Positions 10,621 to 23,416 of a DNA stretch of 64,000 nt are shown piece by piece (positions within the stretch are counted from its first letter, which is position 1; each line of letters begins with the position of its first letter). Source of the stretch: Platerodrilus igneus (lineage: Eukaryota; Arthropoda; Insecta; Coleoptera; Lycidae); NCBI GenBank assembly GCA_036346225.1, contig JARFIW010001670.1, positions 2,232,001-2,296,000 of the forward strand, written 5' to 3'. The notes under the pieces are model-generated. The model saw only the letters and a list, made by a program, of their open reading frames with translations, was not told where the DNA came from and did no database searches. The position numbers were made by a program, and so were the translations under genes.

Positions 10621-10824
10621 AGCGAAATTATAATTAACAAAAATATGTGAAGAAACATAACTTTATTGTTAAACAATTTTAACATAAACTGCATGAAGAT
10701 AATATCAGCATGATCGGCCATCTTGGTATCTGTTTTTTTTCTCATTGGCTTACCACTCTGCCCATTTCCCAATATGTATTGCCACCAAATTCAAATCTCA
10801 TAAGTAAATATAAATTATCTATAG
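10621..10824 (-). repeat. 3' LTR of second gypsy element
   Basis: It aligns with 13424-13643 (shared: the AACATAACTTTATT stretch, CGGCCATCTTG and TTACCACTCTGC), with a 12-18 bp length difference in an AAACTGC-repeat region. It lacks canonical TG..CA ends, so the borders are uncertain by a few bases. Confidence 0.7.
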
Positions 10825-11640
10825 TTCGACCTACCTGACATTTTGATCGCCCCGATCAACTTAAGCTAAATTAATTAAACATCCTAAGCTTAACATAATT
10901 TGCAACATAATCGTAACATAAGCAAGTCATAAATTCTTAAGTATTACAATAACATAACTTAAGTAATTTAGAATCGGGACATAAGCGATTTTTAAACATA
11001 ATGACTATACAGTGTGTACAGTATAAAATGCAGTACATGGGGATCTTGGAAACTGTAAGAGATACGATCTTGGTTAAATGGGACAAAAGTTGAATAATCA
11101 TGAGGGTATCTCAGATCGGTTTTCAAATTTCAAAATTTTTTCATAGGTTACTAGAGGAAAAAAACACAAAATTGACGATTTCTTTATTTGCTCGTAGTTA
11201 GTCTATTAATTGAAATGGAATGTTCAAATTTGCTACATCATGGTAATTCCCCATTGCGCTTCACATTTTCAACTTAGATTTTGTCTAGGGCATCTAGATT
11301 TTGCGTGACGATGTTCAACTTTTTATTTTTAAATAGCCGCCATATTGAATTTTTACATTTTTGAAATGCTGACAAAAAACCCTTTCCAAAAAGGTATAAT
11401 ATGGCTATGTTTGATTGAATCAAAACACTAAAAATCACATAATTATGTTTTGGTCGTAGTAGGCTTTAATTTCCATTATGACAAAGAGAAACAATTGCTC
11501 TAAAAATTTTAAACTCAATTTTCAGTGGTAATAAAAACAGTAAAAACGTAGAAAATTGAAAATAAATCTGTATTAATCAGAACTTACATAACTATGCATT
11601 AACAAAGAATAAATTCAAACTAGCATCTATTCAATACAAA
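10825..11640. other. unassigned sequence with a dispersed repeat fragment
   Basis: This lies between the LTR and the truncated RT of the second gypsy element. Positions 11022-11100 (ATGCAGTACATGGGGATCTT and onward) recur in similar form at 43310-43395. No coding potential is seen. Confidence 0.4.
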
Positions 11641-11649
11641 ATATTATTT

Positions 11650-12320
11650 AAGCTGTTTTACTATGTTTTTATGCAAGGTCCTATAATCAATACACATTTT
11701 CTTACCATGACAACGGGGAACAATACGGTGAATCACTCTTGCGTATGACGCCTTTAAATAAAAGGTCTTTTAAAATACCTTCTAAAGCAATTTTTTCAGC
11801 AAACGACAATCGCCTTGGCCTATAACCAAACGGTTCATTTTCAATAACATTAATTTGCATTTTATATTCTGTAACGGGTATCTCAGGTCGATCTGCAAAA
11901 AATTAATCATTTTCTAAGATATTTTTTACGTTTGTAACTAAAGTTGGGTGTAAGTCGTTATTTATATTAACAGTAAATTCATCTACAGCAACGTCATTAA
12001 TTAGCAAAACCTCATTCGTTAAAAATTCTTCATTACTCACTTTAGGAGTAATTTGAACGTCATTATTTTTAAGAACAATTTTGTCAATAACTGAATTGCA
12101 AAAAAATCTCTCCCTAATACGCAATCTATGTGCATCGTCTCATTGTTTACTACATAAATGCACATTTCGTAATTGTGTTTATCAACCTGAACTGTGTCAA
12201 CTAGTTTCCCTTTTACATTAATCAAAGAATCGTTTACTCCTAAGAAATAATTATTATGCAAAATTGGCTCAATTAAATATTGTGGCACTGATTATTCCCT
12301 AATCATGGATATCGGACTGC
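11650..12320 (-). pseudogene. protease and RT start of second gypsy element
   Basis: The protease active site LDSGSPISM lies at about 12295-12325 at the end of the gag frame. The protease body follows (YEMCIYVVNN, CVLGRDFF). An RT N-terminus then reads RPRRLSFAEKIALEGILKDLL and ends with CIDYRTL near 11670. Two or more stops and frameshifts break it, and the catalytic RT core is absent. Confidence 0.7.
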
Positions 12321-13330
12321 CAGAATCTAAAAATGTCTCTACTCTTTTATTTAATATACTAAACTCTACGTCAAACCTGAATGCTGGTTTAATTGGTAAA
12401 CAGGCTTCATTAACCAACATTGGTTGTGCATCTCTAGTTGTGCGATTTCTTCTTGATGGACAGTCTCGTAACTGATGCTCGCTCGATCCACACTCATAAC
12501 ATGTACCTGCCTCTTTTCGGGGTTTAGGACAATTTTTAAAGAGGTGTCCAAAACGATTACAATTATAGCATTTCACACTTGGTGATGATTTTTGCAATTC
12601 AGACATAAGCAATGGCTTTTTATTTCTACCATAACTTTGATTCGATCTTGTATATTCTACTGCACTTTAGATACCTTGATTTCTCTCAGAGTCAGTTTAC
12701 GAATTCACTACCCGCAGTGTCTTCTAGAGATGAAAATTCACGCATTTTCGCTTGAACTTGCAAAGAGGCATTATTAAAACCCTCAATTCAATATGTAATT
12801 ATATCTGGCTCAGGAAGATTAAGTTTATTTCCTAATAATACTTTATCGGTATAGTAATCGACAAATTTTTCATTGTGGCCAAGTTTACGGCTGTCGAACC
12901 TTCGCAATAATGTAACGGTGTCTTCCACGCAATTAAACATAGATCTAATTTTCATTTTAAATTGATCATAACTCATTGAAACATTTTCGGGCCTGGAATG
13001 GAACCATTGTTAAGCTTTTCCTTCCAATTTCTTAATAATTGCCAATGGTAACAGATTCTCCGGTATAGTGTAATTATCACAAATTCTATCAATTGTCTGG
13101 ATCCACATATTTATATCTTCTCTATTCGACGCCGAAAATTTTGGAATTAACACTGAAATATCTTGTAGGGATATTTCTGTAGCACATGTAGCACGATCTG
13201 CATTCATCGTCGCCGTAATCAATTCGTTGATGTTTACGGTAATAGCACTATTTCTAAGAGGCCACTGGAGGCTGCAAAGGAGTACTGGTTGTACCGCCTT
13301 CATTGTTTCTTGAATGCGTAAACGTGTCAT
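12292..13330 (-). pseudogene. gag of second gypsy element with two CCHC knuckles
   Basis: The frame starts at 13330 (MTRLRIQETMKAVQPV) and breaks at about 13010-12980 and again near 12790-12610. Two zinc knuckles, CYNCNRFGHLFKNC and CYECGSSEHQLRDC, lie near 12470-12575. The frame runs directly into the protease. Gag binds and packages the element RNA. This copy is broken. Confidence 0.75.
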
Positions 13331-13423
13331 TCAAATTCATCTTTATAAACGTAATCTGTAAACATCCGTCACAATTTCGCTTATTACCCCACACCTGAAG
13401 TTGTAGAGATTACCCAGGGTTAA

Positions 13424-13643
13424 AACGAAATTATAATTAACAAAAATATGCGAAGAAACATAACTTTATTATTAAACAATTTTAACATAAACTGCAATAA
13501 ACTGCATGAACATAATATCAGCCATCATCATGATCGGCCATCTTGTTGTCTGTCTTTTTCTCTGTGGCTTACCACTCTGCGCATTTCCCAATACGTATTG
13601 CCGTCAAATTCAAATCTCATAAGTAAATATAAATTATCTATAC
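13424..13643 (-). repeat. 5' LTR of second gypsy element
   Basis: This is the direct repeat of 10621-10824. The adjacent - strand sequence TGGGTAATCTC could be the primer site, but I do not recognise the tRNA. Confidence 0.7.
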
Positions 13644-13654
13644 TTTTAAGTAAA

Positions 13655-14720
13655 GAAAAGTTATTAGATGTTATTAAAGACATTCTTTAAGAATAATAGA
13701 CCTGGGCACGATTGGTACCTATAAGAGTTTTTGTAGAAGATGCAGATTAAATCTGAAAAATATGGAGCACCTAGAAAGAGCTCATCGTCTAAATAGATCG
13801 ACCCTTTTATAATTTATCAGTTCTACGACTTACTAGAGACAAAAATAATGTGCTAACTTGTGATCAACCTTAAAAGGTGAAAAGGATCTGCCAGGTACAT
13901 TCTACGCGTGTAGTGTACTTCGTAGAATTTTGTTGAAATGTGAAAAAACAGCCAATCTTTCTAATATTTAACACATCAGAATGTCTAGACAGCTATCTAT
14001 ACTCGAGAAAACCTAGTTGAGATAATCAAGCTACCTGCTCACACAACAGATATTTCGCAGCCTCTGTACACAGCATGCTTCAAAACACTGAAGTATACGT
14101 GAGATGTTAACATTCTTTGTTGATATAAAAGTAATCAAGGAAAGATGACAAAAGGAAAATTTGTAGATATGCTTTACAGTGTCTGCTATAACGACCTGCT
14201 TTCTGAGAATTTTTAAGCAGGATTTTGATTTATTGGATTGCGTCTCTTCGATCGAAACAAGAATTCTGTTTCTTGCTTTGATATTGACAAACTGTCGAAG
14301 TATTTAACTGAGCAGGAAAGCGCAGCAGTCATTGAATCAAATACATTTCCTTTTCCACATTCTTGCCAAGTACAAACAAAACTACTTAATGATTCTGCTC
14401 AAGATTATGAATTACTGGCAATGCCTTCTAATTCAAGATGCACTTGTTTTAATTTTTCACTGCCTCAAAACTAAAACTGACACAAAGCCTCCAACTTCAT
14501 TGATTAGCTACCCTTCGTCAACCTCACCATGATCATTTTAGATGCTACTTTTGGCAAAAATTAAAAAGAAGCAGTTATTACTAGCAAAGAATGGATTGAA
14601 TCTGAAAGGAAAAAGAAGCAGAACAAGGAAGAAAAACAAAAAGAAAAAGATGTTATGTACAGTTTTGGCCCCAGAAAATCTAGCCCGTAATCCACAGAAA
14701 ACTCGAAGTACTTCGCTAAA
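13655..14720 (+). pseudogene. jerky-like transposase, DDE core and C-terminal part
   Basis: After the gypsy insertion the transposase continues with EKLLDVIKDIL, then RPGHDWY, which matches the conserved GRPGxDWY block of the family. LPAHTTDISQPLYTACFKTLK at about 14027-14090 matches the LPPHTTHxLQPLD block of DDE_1 transposases. EAVITSKEWIESE near 14570-14610 is followed by a lysine/glutamate-rich tail. Many stops and frameshifts are present. Confidence 0.6.
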
Positions 14721-14779
14721 AATTCTGTTTCGGTAAAAACCAAAAACCTTTACTCTACGGACAAAATGGTTTCTGACTA

Positions 14780-16146
14780 TCTTAGTGGGACGGGTGGTGT
14801 GTTTGTAGAGGGTTTCAGAAAGTTATTGGGTATGAAATTATGTCTTTATTGTGAAGTATCTTGGATCACACTTAATTTTGCGGTGTTCCTAGAGAAAAAC
14901 CCTAGAAAGAATAACAAGGGGGTGTCAAAATCTGGATCAGAAGAGTGATTCTGATAAAAGTTACTTGAGAAATCACTAAGTACACTATTGTCTGTACATA
15001 AAACAAACCTTAATCATAAGAACAAAACAACCTATTTAAAACGGTTAGCTGAAAAGGTTTCTAAAATCAAATGTCAAATAACCTGAATATTCAATCACGC
15101 TTCTAGGTAATTGCAAAATAATTTATTACAACACCACTGTAACTATACTTTTGGATTAATTGAAAAATCAAATATAAACATGTCTTTTCAATATGATACA
15201 AGACTCTTGTTGCTAACTATGCACATTTATGTTTTTATTACAAATATATGATACAGTCTTAAACAAGTATTAAAAACCAAATATATATCGCAAATTTACT
15301 TAACTAATATCTTAACCTATACACAGATGTACTATAGGTATATTTTATGAGTTGATGCTATGAATTTCAAATGTTTATTTAGTACAAACTCTCTCTGGTA
15401 TACTTTCAGATGGATTAATAAATACCTGATGAGTGATTGTTGACTGTAGTCAAGGTGGTTACCATAATATGTCTACAATGACTTTGCAACCTTCAGTATG
15501 TTTATCTCCAACATAAAGTTGTTGATCTTTGAACCAATGTACCTCTAAAATTAAAAATAACCAACTTGGTAGCGTATTATCCCAACATTTGACAATTTTG
15601 TCTGTTGGAAAATCTGTATGTCAAAGATGTTCACCTACTAAAGCTGCATGGTAATTGTTTGGATGTCAAGCACAAAATGCTCTAAAGAACGGACATCCCC
15701 TTCCTAAAAAAATTTGAGACATCCTTGGCAAACTTCCAACAAATGAATTAAGACTGCAAAATGAAATTACCTTGTTGAAGTTACAGATATCTTAACTAAA
15801 CCAGAAACCGGGACTTTTTATTTATTTGTTGTCAGCACAAATCTGCATGTGAAGTCTTCATGCTCAGCTGATGAGATCACCGGGTGCCAGCATAATACAT
15901 TATTAATAAAAACCTATTAATCATGAAATGTAATAATTTAGAAGGAAATTATAATGACGACTTTATCTCTAACCTTTAAAAAATGAATTTGACAATCTTT
16001 GAGTATGAACCATATACGATACAAGATAAGTTTACCTTTGATTAAAATTGTAGTAACCTACAAATTATATTTCTTAAAGAAAATTGCCCAATCCTATTGG
16101 TGGGATTTATCAATACTGAAACTATTAAAATGAAGTACAATTATAA
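14780..16146. repeat. dispersed 1.4-kb repeat, copy 1
   Basis: It aligns in patches with 33357-34765 in the same orientation. Shared stretches include AGTGGGACRKGTGGTRTGTG near the start, a CATAAGAACA...CCTATTTAAAA block, AATACCTGATGAGTGATT, and CCTATTGGTGGGATTTA at the end. It interrupts or abuts the jerky-like transposase, whose C-terminal signature resumes after 16150. Element class unknown. Confidence 0.55.
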
Positions 16147-16620
16147 GTTTTTCAAAGGAATCTTAAAGAAAGGAAAAAGCACCTTAAAAAAGCCTCTAAA
16201 AAGGTAAAAGGACAAAGAAAATGCAAGCCAAAGGAAAACAAAAGAAGAAACGAAAGCTACTTAAGAAACTAAAAGTGATATCAGACAGTGATCCGGAAGT
16301 TTACGTTGACATTTACATATCAGATAATAATACTGATAATGACTGTACAAGATATGTTATGAGAAATTGAGAAAGAAGAACAGTCAGACCTGGAATTTGA
16401 AGAGCTCATTAGATACGAGTGATAGTAACATGTACGAGCCCAAGATTAATGATGGGGTTTTATTGAATTTCATACGAAGAATATTTTGCACTAGATTGGT
16501 AAAATCACGAATATTGAAGATGCATTTGCAAGGCTCAAAGATAAATGTAGAAATAACCCAATTTTTTTTGGAAAGAGCTAGAAGACGTTTAACTTGATGA
16601 AAGAAAAGATGTGATGGAAC
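16147..16620 (+). pseudogene. possible jerky-like transposase C-terminal tail
   Basis: A lysine-rich segment reads KVKGQRKCKPKENKRRNE in one frame. It is followed by an acidic stretch (ISDNNTDNDC, EEEQSDLEFEEL) and a short block like FHTKNILH.IGKITNIEDAFARLK, which resembles the small C-terminal domain in insect DDE transposases. Stops are frequent. The assignment is tentative. Confidence 0.35.
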
Positions 16621-16639
16621 AGGTAGAACAACCTGAACT

Positions 16640-18700
16640 TGGACGAAGAGAAGACTTGATTTTTAACAAATCCTTTTTATTGCTGTGAATTGCAGTACAG
16701 TCGTCCTGTCTAATATATAAGGATGCAATAGAAAAATATGAAATTTCTATCCTATTGTGCCCTGTTGCTTGCCTGGCTATCTCAGTGAAAAATATGTTGT
16801 GGATTTTATCAAAAGGAAATGACACAGAAATTTCAAGGAACATCTGTGAACAGTCTTCTATGCATTCAAAAACATCTTTCTTTTACACACATTATCTAAA
16901 TAATATCTTACATACAGTGATATAATTAACTCTTATAAAAGCAATTTACAGCTTAAGCTTGGACCAAAAATTTACGTAATAACTACTTACATGTTTAAAT
17001 AAATAATCTTCACTTAATCCTTGTTAACAAGTATAGAACTCGAACATCTCATATGTGTTACAAAAATTCTCTTTAAAATTCTTGGAATAATTTACCTATC
17101 CTTCTATTACCCCATTTGTCAGTGTAGTTGGCCAACGACGCTGGGTAGAAAATTTTGTAAAAGGTCAAATGCTTCGATCTATGACCCTAAAATTGCTGGA
17201 ATAAATCATCCTTTTACAAATAATTTTTATTAAAATAAAATTTTATTCTATCCTACTTTACTGTGATACTCAAATATCTTATTAGGTTACAAAAAACGAA
17301 ATTATACTTGCAGTTGGTATCGGATAGCAGCTATAAAATATCATTTCGATTGTAATTAATGGCATTGAATACTTTTGGTTCCACTTCAAATCGCCATTTA
17401 TAATCAATCTTGACATAGAAATATCAATTTGTGAAGTGCATTTATTTTTAATTCATTAAAATCTACAGTTGATTTTGTACCAAGATTATTTATATTAATT
17501 TGATACATCTTTGTTATACTTTATCAAATAATTATGCTTCATAATTTCTATGTTAATTTTGCATGTCGTAAACAGAATCAATTTTAAATTACTCGAAACT
17601 TACACGTTAGGTGTCGAAGAAATGAATGACTTCCCTTGTCATTAAATATTGTCCTTGTATAGTAAAATTCTAAATACGTCATCTTTTTTAATTCCATTCT
17701 AGATTATGTTCCCGAAGATTGGTCACGGCATGATGCAATATTCCACCTTGGTTCTTATCTCGTATTAATTGCAGTCAATATAATTTATGGCTATCATAAA
17801 TTTTCCCATTCTTTGTTAATGTACAAAACATTTATCGCTATCTCTTTCTTGTGATATAATTAGAGCTTAAAATGCTTCGTATCTATTTTATGAGCTTCAG
17901 ATAGTAGTGTTTCTTCGAATAGCAGCGTTTATTCATTGATAGAAAATAATTAACTTATTTAATAGCTTTTAGAACATTTATTGAAGACAATGACGTATTC
18001 TCTTATTAAATAATGTAACCCTTCTTTAGTCCAGAACTAATTCGAATTAACTTCTTTTAAAGAAGACTAATCTTTATTAAAACTCATGAAAGTGGCATTT
18101 TAACGAGGATGTATTACTTTATGCAATTTGTCTTTCAGAAACGTATGGATTGAAATGTGTTCACTATTTTAGAAGTATATGCGGCTCATTTTCAGTCTGC
18201 AATAAATGCCTATACATGGATTTTAATTGCATAATTAATGAGGAGGTCGTTTTTATGATTTGTAAATGCAATAAGAAAAGGTTTTTTTTTTCCTAGAAAA
18301 TCATTACACAAGATTTAAAGTTGTGCTTCGTTCTTAAATGGCATGTCTTTAAAGAGTGTTATTTTACATGGGAATCTTGTTTAATGTGCTAATGGAATAT
18401 GCGTATGTGTTTATGCAGGGTGAAATTTAAATATTGGGAAATTTTAATTTCTCTCATTTTTGGGTGGGTTTTTTTCACAGGCATTCAATGACCTCTCATG
18501 ACCTCATTACCGCATCAATATATTTTTTGATTTTATATGGTCCATTTTTTTAACAGTCTATTTCATTAAAATCAACTTGAAAGTGTTTTATTTCATTTTA
18601 TTATAAAGCCTTCTTCTTGAACAATGGAAAAGAAACTCTCATAACTCGGTCATAGTAAGAAATAAAACATTGAAAAAATATTGGCAAGACACTAGACGCT
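16640..18700. other. unassigned AT-rich sequence
   Basis: No coding potential, terminal repeats or RNA genes are seen. It may be the 3' part of the jerky-like element or later insertions. Confidence 0.35.
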
Positions 18701-19442
18701 GGGGTGTGTACATTGCTCCATTTCCCTCTATGATATAAAATCAATGAGATAGAAGGCTGTATTAACCCCATGCGTGTATCATATTAGCCCCATGATGTGG
18801 GACTAATTTGATATGCAGTTTTGGTTGTTTTACTAATTTGTAGTTCGCCTTAAGTTCTTTTTAACCCCATATGTGGCTTTAGTATTAAAAGCCATACAAT
18901 TCAGTGTTTTTCATGTGCTTTCTAAAAACGGTATAGGAATTATGATGAAAAGTATGTATTTTCGTATCATATTAGTTGTGATTGATCATACCTAAAAATA
19001 TCTAACTTACAAAACGATGACAATACTAAAATGCCTGTTAATTTAAAATATTAAAGACGGAATGAAAAAAAATATATATTTTTTTAATATTGTTTTTGTC
19101 ATTGCATTACTCTAGAACTATAGTTAACAATTAAACATATTTCTCAGGCTTCCCAAATTCTAACAAAAGGTTTCGATCTTTAATTTTTTTATAGAATTTA
19201 CGCTGGCAACATCTTTAATATTTTATTCGATAAATATAAGACGCTAATATGAATCAATAAATGGTTTTTTTAATTTATGTACCATATTTATAATCTAGCG
19301 TAAAAATTTTTTTAGATAGCCTGTGATCAAGAATTTAAAATAAATTCGAAAATTTAGGCCATAAAAAAGTTTTCAATTTAATTCAGAGACCTCAAACCCA
19401 CAAATCAATTTTATTACAAATATTTAGGTCGTTATTATTTTC

Positions 19443-19446
<4 letters not shown>

Positions 19447-19493
<47 letters not shown>
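19447..19493. repeat. (TA)n microsatellite
   Basis: An uninterrupted TA run borders the left LTR of the third gypsy element. Another TA run borders its right LTR. Confidence 0.95.
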
Positions 19494-19495
<2 letters not shown>

Positions 19496-21226
19496 TAATA
19501 TCTATTTTTATTATTTACTATGTTTAAACTGTAAACAAATTTTTGTTACCCGACTTTTGTCGTCGTCACAAATTTACTATTTAATGTATGACTTCAAATC
19601 GAGGTGCTTTAGCAAACGTTTGGTTGGTTCTTTTTTTACTAATTACTATATTTTATATGCCTCGACTATTTGAAACTTTAATCTCAGGGTTTTCTCACCT
19701 ACTCACCGTGAGTTCAATCGTGAGTAGATGTACACTACCCAACCAAACTGCACCTCGTTTGTTTTACCACTTTTTAATGTACTGAATTTACTATGTATGC
19801 CAAATTTTAATAGATCAAAGTTGCCTGATGCCAAATTAACTTATGTAACTATTTTATGACTTTAATTTTTGACGTTATGATATATTTACGGTACTTACCA
19901 GAAATATACCGCGCTGAAGGCCTTCCTTTAACTGCTGGCTCAAGTTCGAAATCGCCGTACGCACTTTCACAAAAGATTCTCCAATTTTGTCCGCTTGCGT
20001 ACTGCCTCCAGGTGTTCTTAAAAACAATTTCGATGACCCAAACCTGAAATAATGTTACCCCAATTTAGAATTTAGCAAAAAAACCGTTGTCTACTTCCCC
20101 TGCGTTAGTTCTTCCTCGCCGTATATTGATCTCCTGTTCCTCTGCTCCGTACCCCAATTAATCCTCTCTTCGCACAATCCAATTCAAACCCGCTGTCCTA
20201 TTATAAATCACTCCTAGTCCTGCTATTCCAATTATCCATACGATGTCCTTACTGCCGTTTAATCTTCTCAATTCAATCCAAATTATTTGTATCGTCGATT
20301 CCTTCTGTATCCACTCCAATCCCTTACTGCCGTTATACCAAATCTATACCAAAACCAGCACCAATCTTCTCAAACAAATATCCGTCGCTTTCCCCGTTCC
20401 ACTAATAACCACTTCCAAATCTTCTTTAAAATACTCGTTGCCTTTCCCGTTGCACTATTAACCACTTTTAAACTCCTTTTATATATTCGTCGTCTTTATT
20501 TACTCGATGTTTCTTATTTCTTTCACACTTTACTAAATAATGCTCGATGATACACATATAAACTTTTATTTTATTAATATTTTACAACTTAACGCAGGTT
20601 TCATAAAATAGGTCTTTATCTGAACAATTTGAAAAGTAAGTCCCTTATTTATTTTGCTTAGTTATTAAATCAACAAACTTAGCTTACTAGAATAACATTT
20701 TAAACATATAACATCCAATAACAAATCATCTTTCTTTCAGTGTCCACCATACCTTCGCTACAGTCTTTATAATAATTTTAAATTTCTACTATTGGTCCAA
20801 AACACTTCACTAAACTCCAATAACCTTTACATTTTGATTCACTTTGAATTTTGATTTACAATTCGTCCAAAAGTTTGATTCTATAAAAGGAAAAGCCAAA
20901 TAATTTATACACGACCTGGACGCTTTGTTATATTGCAGATATCCATAAATGCGTTCGGCTTTCCGACGGCAAATGTACTCTCAACTGGCTCATGAAATAT
21001 CAACTCAGTATAAAACCTCAAGTACCGTGCATTATATCAACGTCATAAAGTCATGTTATCTACCTTTTGGCATATAAGTTTCAATCTGAAATGGTACATA
21101 CTTTAACGTATGTAAAGTATAGCAAAATTTATAGTTTTAAATTATTAAATCTGAAATATTGATCCTATCGTTTGGCATACACCCTATTAATACAAATATA
21201 CCTTTAGAAACCTTATACCCCCTACA
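19493..21226 (-). repeat. 3' LTR of third gypsy element
   Basis: It is nearly identical to 26072-27800. The inner border is clear: read on the - strand the LTR starts TGTAGGGGG at 21226, preceded by a purine-rich GGGGCCA-containing tract. The left border lies in or next to the TA tract. Short open frames inside it are identical in both LTRs and are not considered genes. Confidence 0.85.
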
Positions 21227-21501
21227 TAATATTGGCCCCACTGGTTTTTAATGAAATTGGAAATTTCATATGTTTTTCTCTTCCCCTGGTGTGCAAAAAT
21301 TTCTGATTTTCATTCAAAACCATCCTTTCGTTGTTTTATTTTACTTTGGCAACCCGCATTCGCCTTTCTCTCACATCTATCACCCTACACTATATTCTAA
21401 CCTATACTATACTACTATAACAAAACAAAAACAAAAACTAAACTTTCCGTTGCATGAACCACATTATAACCTATCCTGTTAAACCCTCTTCCTGTACTAC
21501 T
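21227..21501 (-). other. 3' untranslated region of third gypsy element
   Basis: Between the truncated integrase and the 3' LTR there is no open frame. The join at 21502 marks the loss of the rest of integrase. Confidence 0.6.
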
Positions 21502-22510
21502 CTATATGGGTACAAATTCTCCAAATGACTGCAATGCATGCATCGTGTTACTCCGTCTTGCAGGAAATAATTTTACAAATTTAGAAAAAACGTCGACCAC
21601 CACCAAAATATGTCGATACCCCTGTTCACTCGTGATCAGGTTGCTTAAATAATCAATCGCCACCAATTCCAATGGTCCATTTACGCTCACGCTCATCGGC
21701 ATATTCTGCAGCACCACGTTCTTGTCTTTACCTAGAATACAAATTTCACACCGATTTATTCTTTCCTTAATCACCGTGATATCATTTTTTGCGTAAAACG
21801 CCTCTCTGAATACTAAAAATGTTTTTCTGATACCTATGTGTCCGAATTTTAGATGAATTTCGTTTATGATTTCAGCGGCAACGTCTCTTGATAGCACTAC
21901 CAGCTCTGCATCCTTTATCCTTTTCACCACAAACTGCCCTATGATGGTAAATCCCCTGTACTCTTCCATATTTTCTCTTGTTAGTTTCTCTCGTATCGAG
22001 CTCACATCACTGTGCCTCTGCGCCTCTATAAGTTTGGTGTTTGTCCATCGACCAACATCCCTGAACTCCTGCAAAGCAATTAAACACCCTTTTATGTTCT
22101 GATTCGATTCCACCTGCGGTCTGCTCAGAAAATCCGCCGTCACATTCTCCTTTCCTGGCTTATGCTTAATTTCAAAGTCGTATTCCTGTAACACCAATGC
22201 CCATCTATACAACCTACTGTTTAAAAACTCCTTTTTCTTCATGAACGTTACCACCGTGTTGTCGGATTCTATTAGAAATTTCTTACCTAACAAATAAAAA
22301 CGCAACTTCTTCACCGCGTATACTATGGCCAACATCTCCTTCTCTGCCGTCGCATACCTGGTTTCACAGTCTTTCAACACCCTAGAAATGAAAACAATTG
22401 GTACTTCAACTCCATCCTGTATCTGCACCAACTCAGCCCCGATTGCATATTTCGACGCATCCGTCCTCAAAATAAAATCATCTTTAAAATTTGGATATTT
22501 TAATGCTAAC
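21502..22510 (-). pseudogene. RNase H, integrase zinc domain and integrase start (third gypsy)
   Basis: The frame has RNase H motifs (RTDASKYAIGAEL, ESDNTV, DFLSRP). The H2C2 zinc-binding domain follows (HLKFGHIG, then CEICILGK), then the first integrase catalytic aspartate (VAIDYL) and VVDVFSKFVKLFP. It ends in a stop after SFGEFVPI, before the second aspartate and the glutamate. The upstream join to RT needs a one-base shift near 22500-22530. Without a full integrase the copy could move only with help. Confidence 0.85.
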
Positions 22511-23416
22511 TCCTTGTAAATGCACCTTTTAAATCCTGGAACGCCTTCTCTCGTTCAGCAGTCCACTTCCATCTCTCCTTTTTCTTTAACAAACTCACCA
22601 ACGGTACGCACACTTCAGAATACCTCGGTATAAACCGTTTGTAATAATTTAGCACCCCTAAAAATCCTCGCAGTCCTCTCACATTCTTTGGTCGCTGAAT
22701 GTTTTTCAACTCGTCCAATCTTTTATTGCAAATTTTCATCCCTTGTTCGCTAATTTCAAACCCTAAGTATGTAACCTTGCTTTTAAACAACTCGCATTTC
22801 TCACGCTTCAGCTTTAAACCCCTTCGTCCAGTCGTTGGATCACCTTTTCTAAATGCTCCAGGTGTTCTTGCTCGTCCCTTGAAAAAATTAACAAATCATC
22901 GACATAATGCGAACAGAAACATTCATATTCATTAAACAACTTCTGCATCGCTCTTACAAGTGCTGCTGAAGAACTACTTAATCCAAACGGAACTACAGAA
23001 AACATATAAATCTCGCCTTCGATACTAAATCCTGTAAACTTTTTACTGTCTTCATGCAACGGAATTAACCAAAACGAATTCTTTAAATCTAATTTACTGA
23101 AAACTTTCATTTCATATACTTTATACAATAAATTATCCAACCCTTGTGGTTGCTCATACTGCGGTTTTGTAATCACATTCAATTTCCTCGCATCTAAACA
23201 AATCCTTATATCCCTTTTATTTGGTTTTGGTACTATAACTACTGGGTTCACATATTGAGTTCTCGCTGGTTCTATAATACCCTCTTTTAACATTCTGTCT
23301 ATCTCTATTTTAACCCTATTTCTTATGGCAAACGGAATTGGATACACCCTTGTATTAAATCCGATGTCTTCCGTGACCTCCAACTTATGTGTATACCGCA
23401 AATCTTGGCTCTTCAT
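22506..23416 (-). pseudogene. reverse transcriptase (third gypsy)
   Basis: RT motifs occur in order: VNPVVIVPKPNK, ICLDARKLN, FSKLDLKNSFW (first catalytic Asp), VPFGLSSS and YVDD at 22895-22906. The thumb and connection (YLGFEISEQG, LRGFLGVLNYYKRF) follow in a second frame after a break near 22800-22814, at a run of Gs and As. The motifs themselves are intact, so the single break may be an assembly error. Confidence 0.88.

Larger units (their letters stand above)
10621..13643 (-). mobile_element. second Ty3/gypsy element, internally deleted
   Basis: LTR-like direct repeats lie at 10621-10824 and 13424-13643. They are flanked by TTTTAA (10615-10620 and 13644-13649), a likely target duplication that splits the jerky-like transposase. 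Between them, on the - strand, are gag, zinc knuckles, protease and only the start of RT (to about 11650). Everything downstream in pol is lost. It is replaced by about 800 bp of unassigned sequence, including a fragment (about 11020-11100) also present at 43310-43395. Confidence 0.75.
9300..18980 (+). mobile_element. decayed jerky/Tigger-like (DDE_1) DNA transposon complex
   Basis: A transposase beginning MVREYKR at 10335 and ending in characteristic C-terminal pieces near 16600 is spread over this interval, interrupted by other repeats. Clusters of a GGGGYTAATRTGATA-like motif lie on the left (9333-9376, 9682-9697, 9991-10029). The reverse complement lies on the right (18761-18792, 18861-18870, 18964-18974), as expected of subterminal transposase-binding repeats. 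The exact ends and target duplication were not found, so the outer limits are approximate. Extra material (a SINE, a gypsy element, a shared 1.4-kb repeat) has been inserted. Confidence 0.5.

Noticed and set aside
10335..14720. Host jerky or CENP-B-like gene
   Set aside because: The frames are broken by stops and by a gypsy insertion. It looks like a dead transposase, not an intron-containing host gene.
19588..20550. Small open frames such as those at 19588 and 20243
   Set aside because: The same frames recur at 26163 and 26811 because both lie in the LTRs. They match no protein family.
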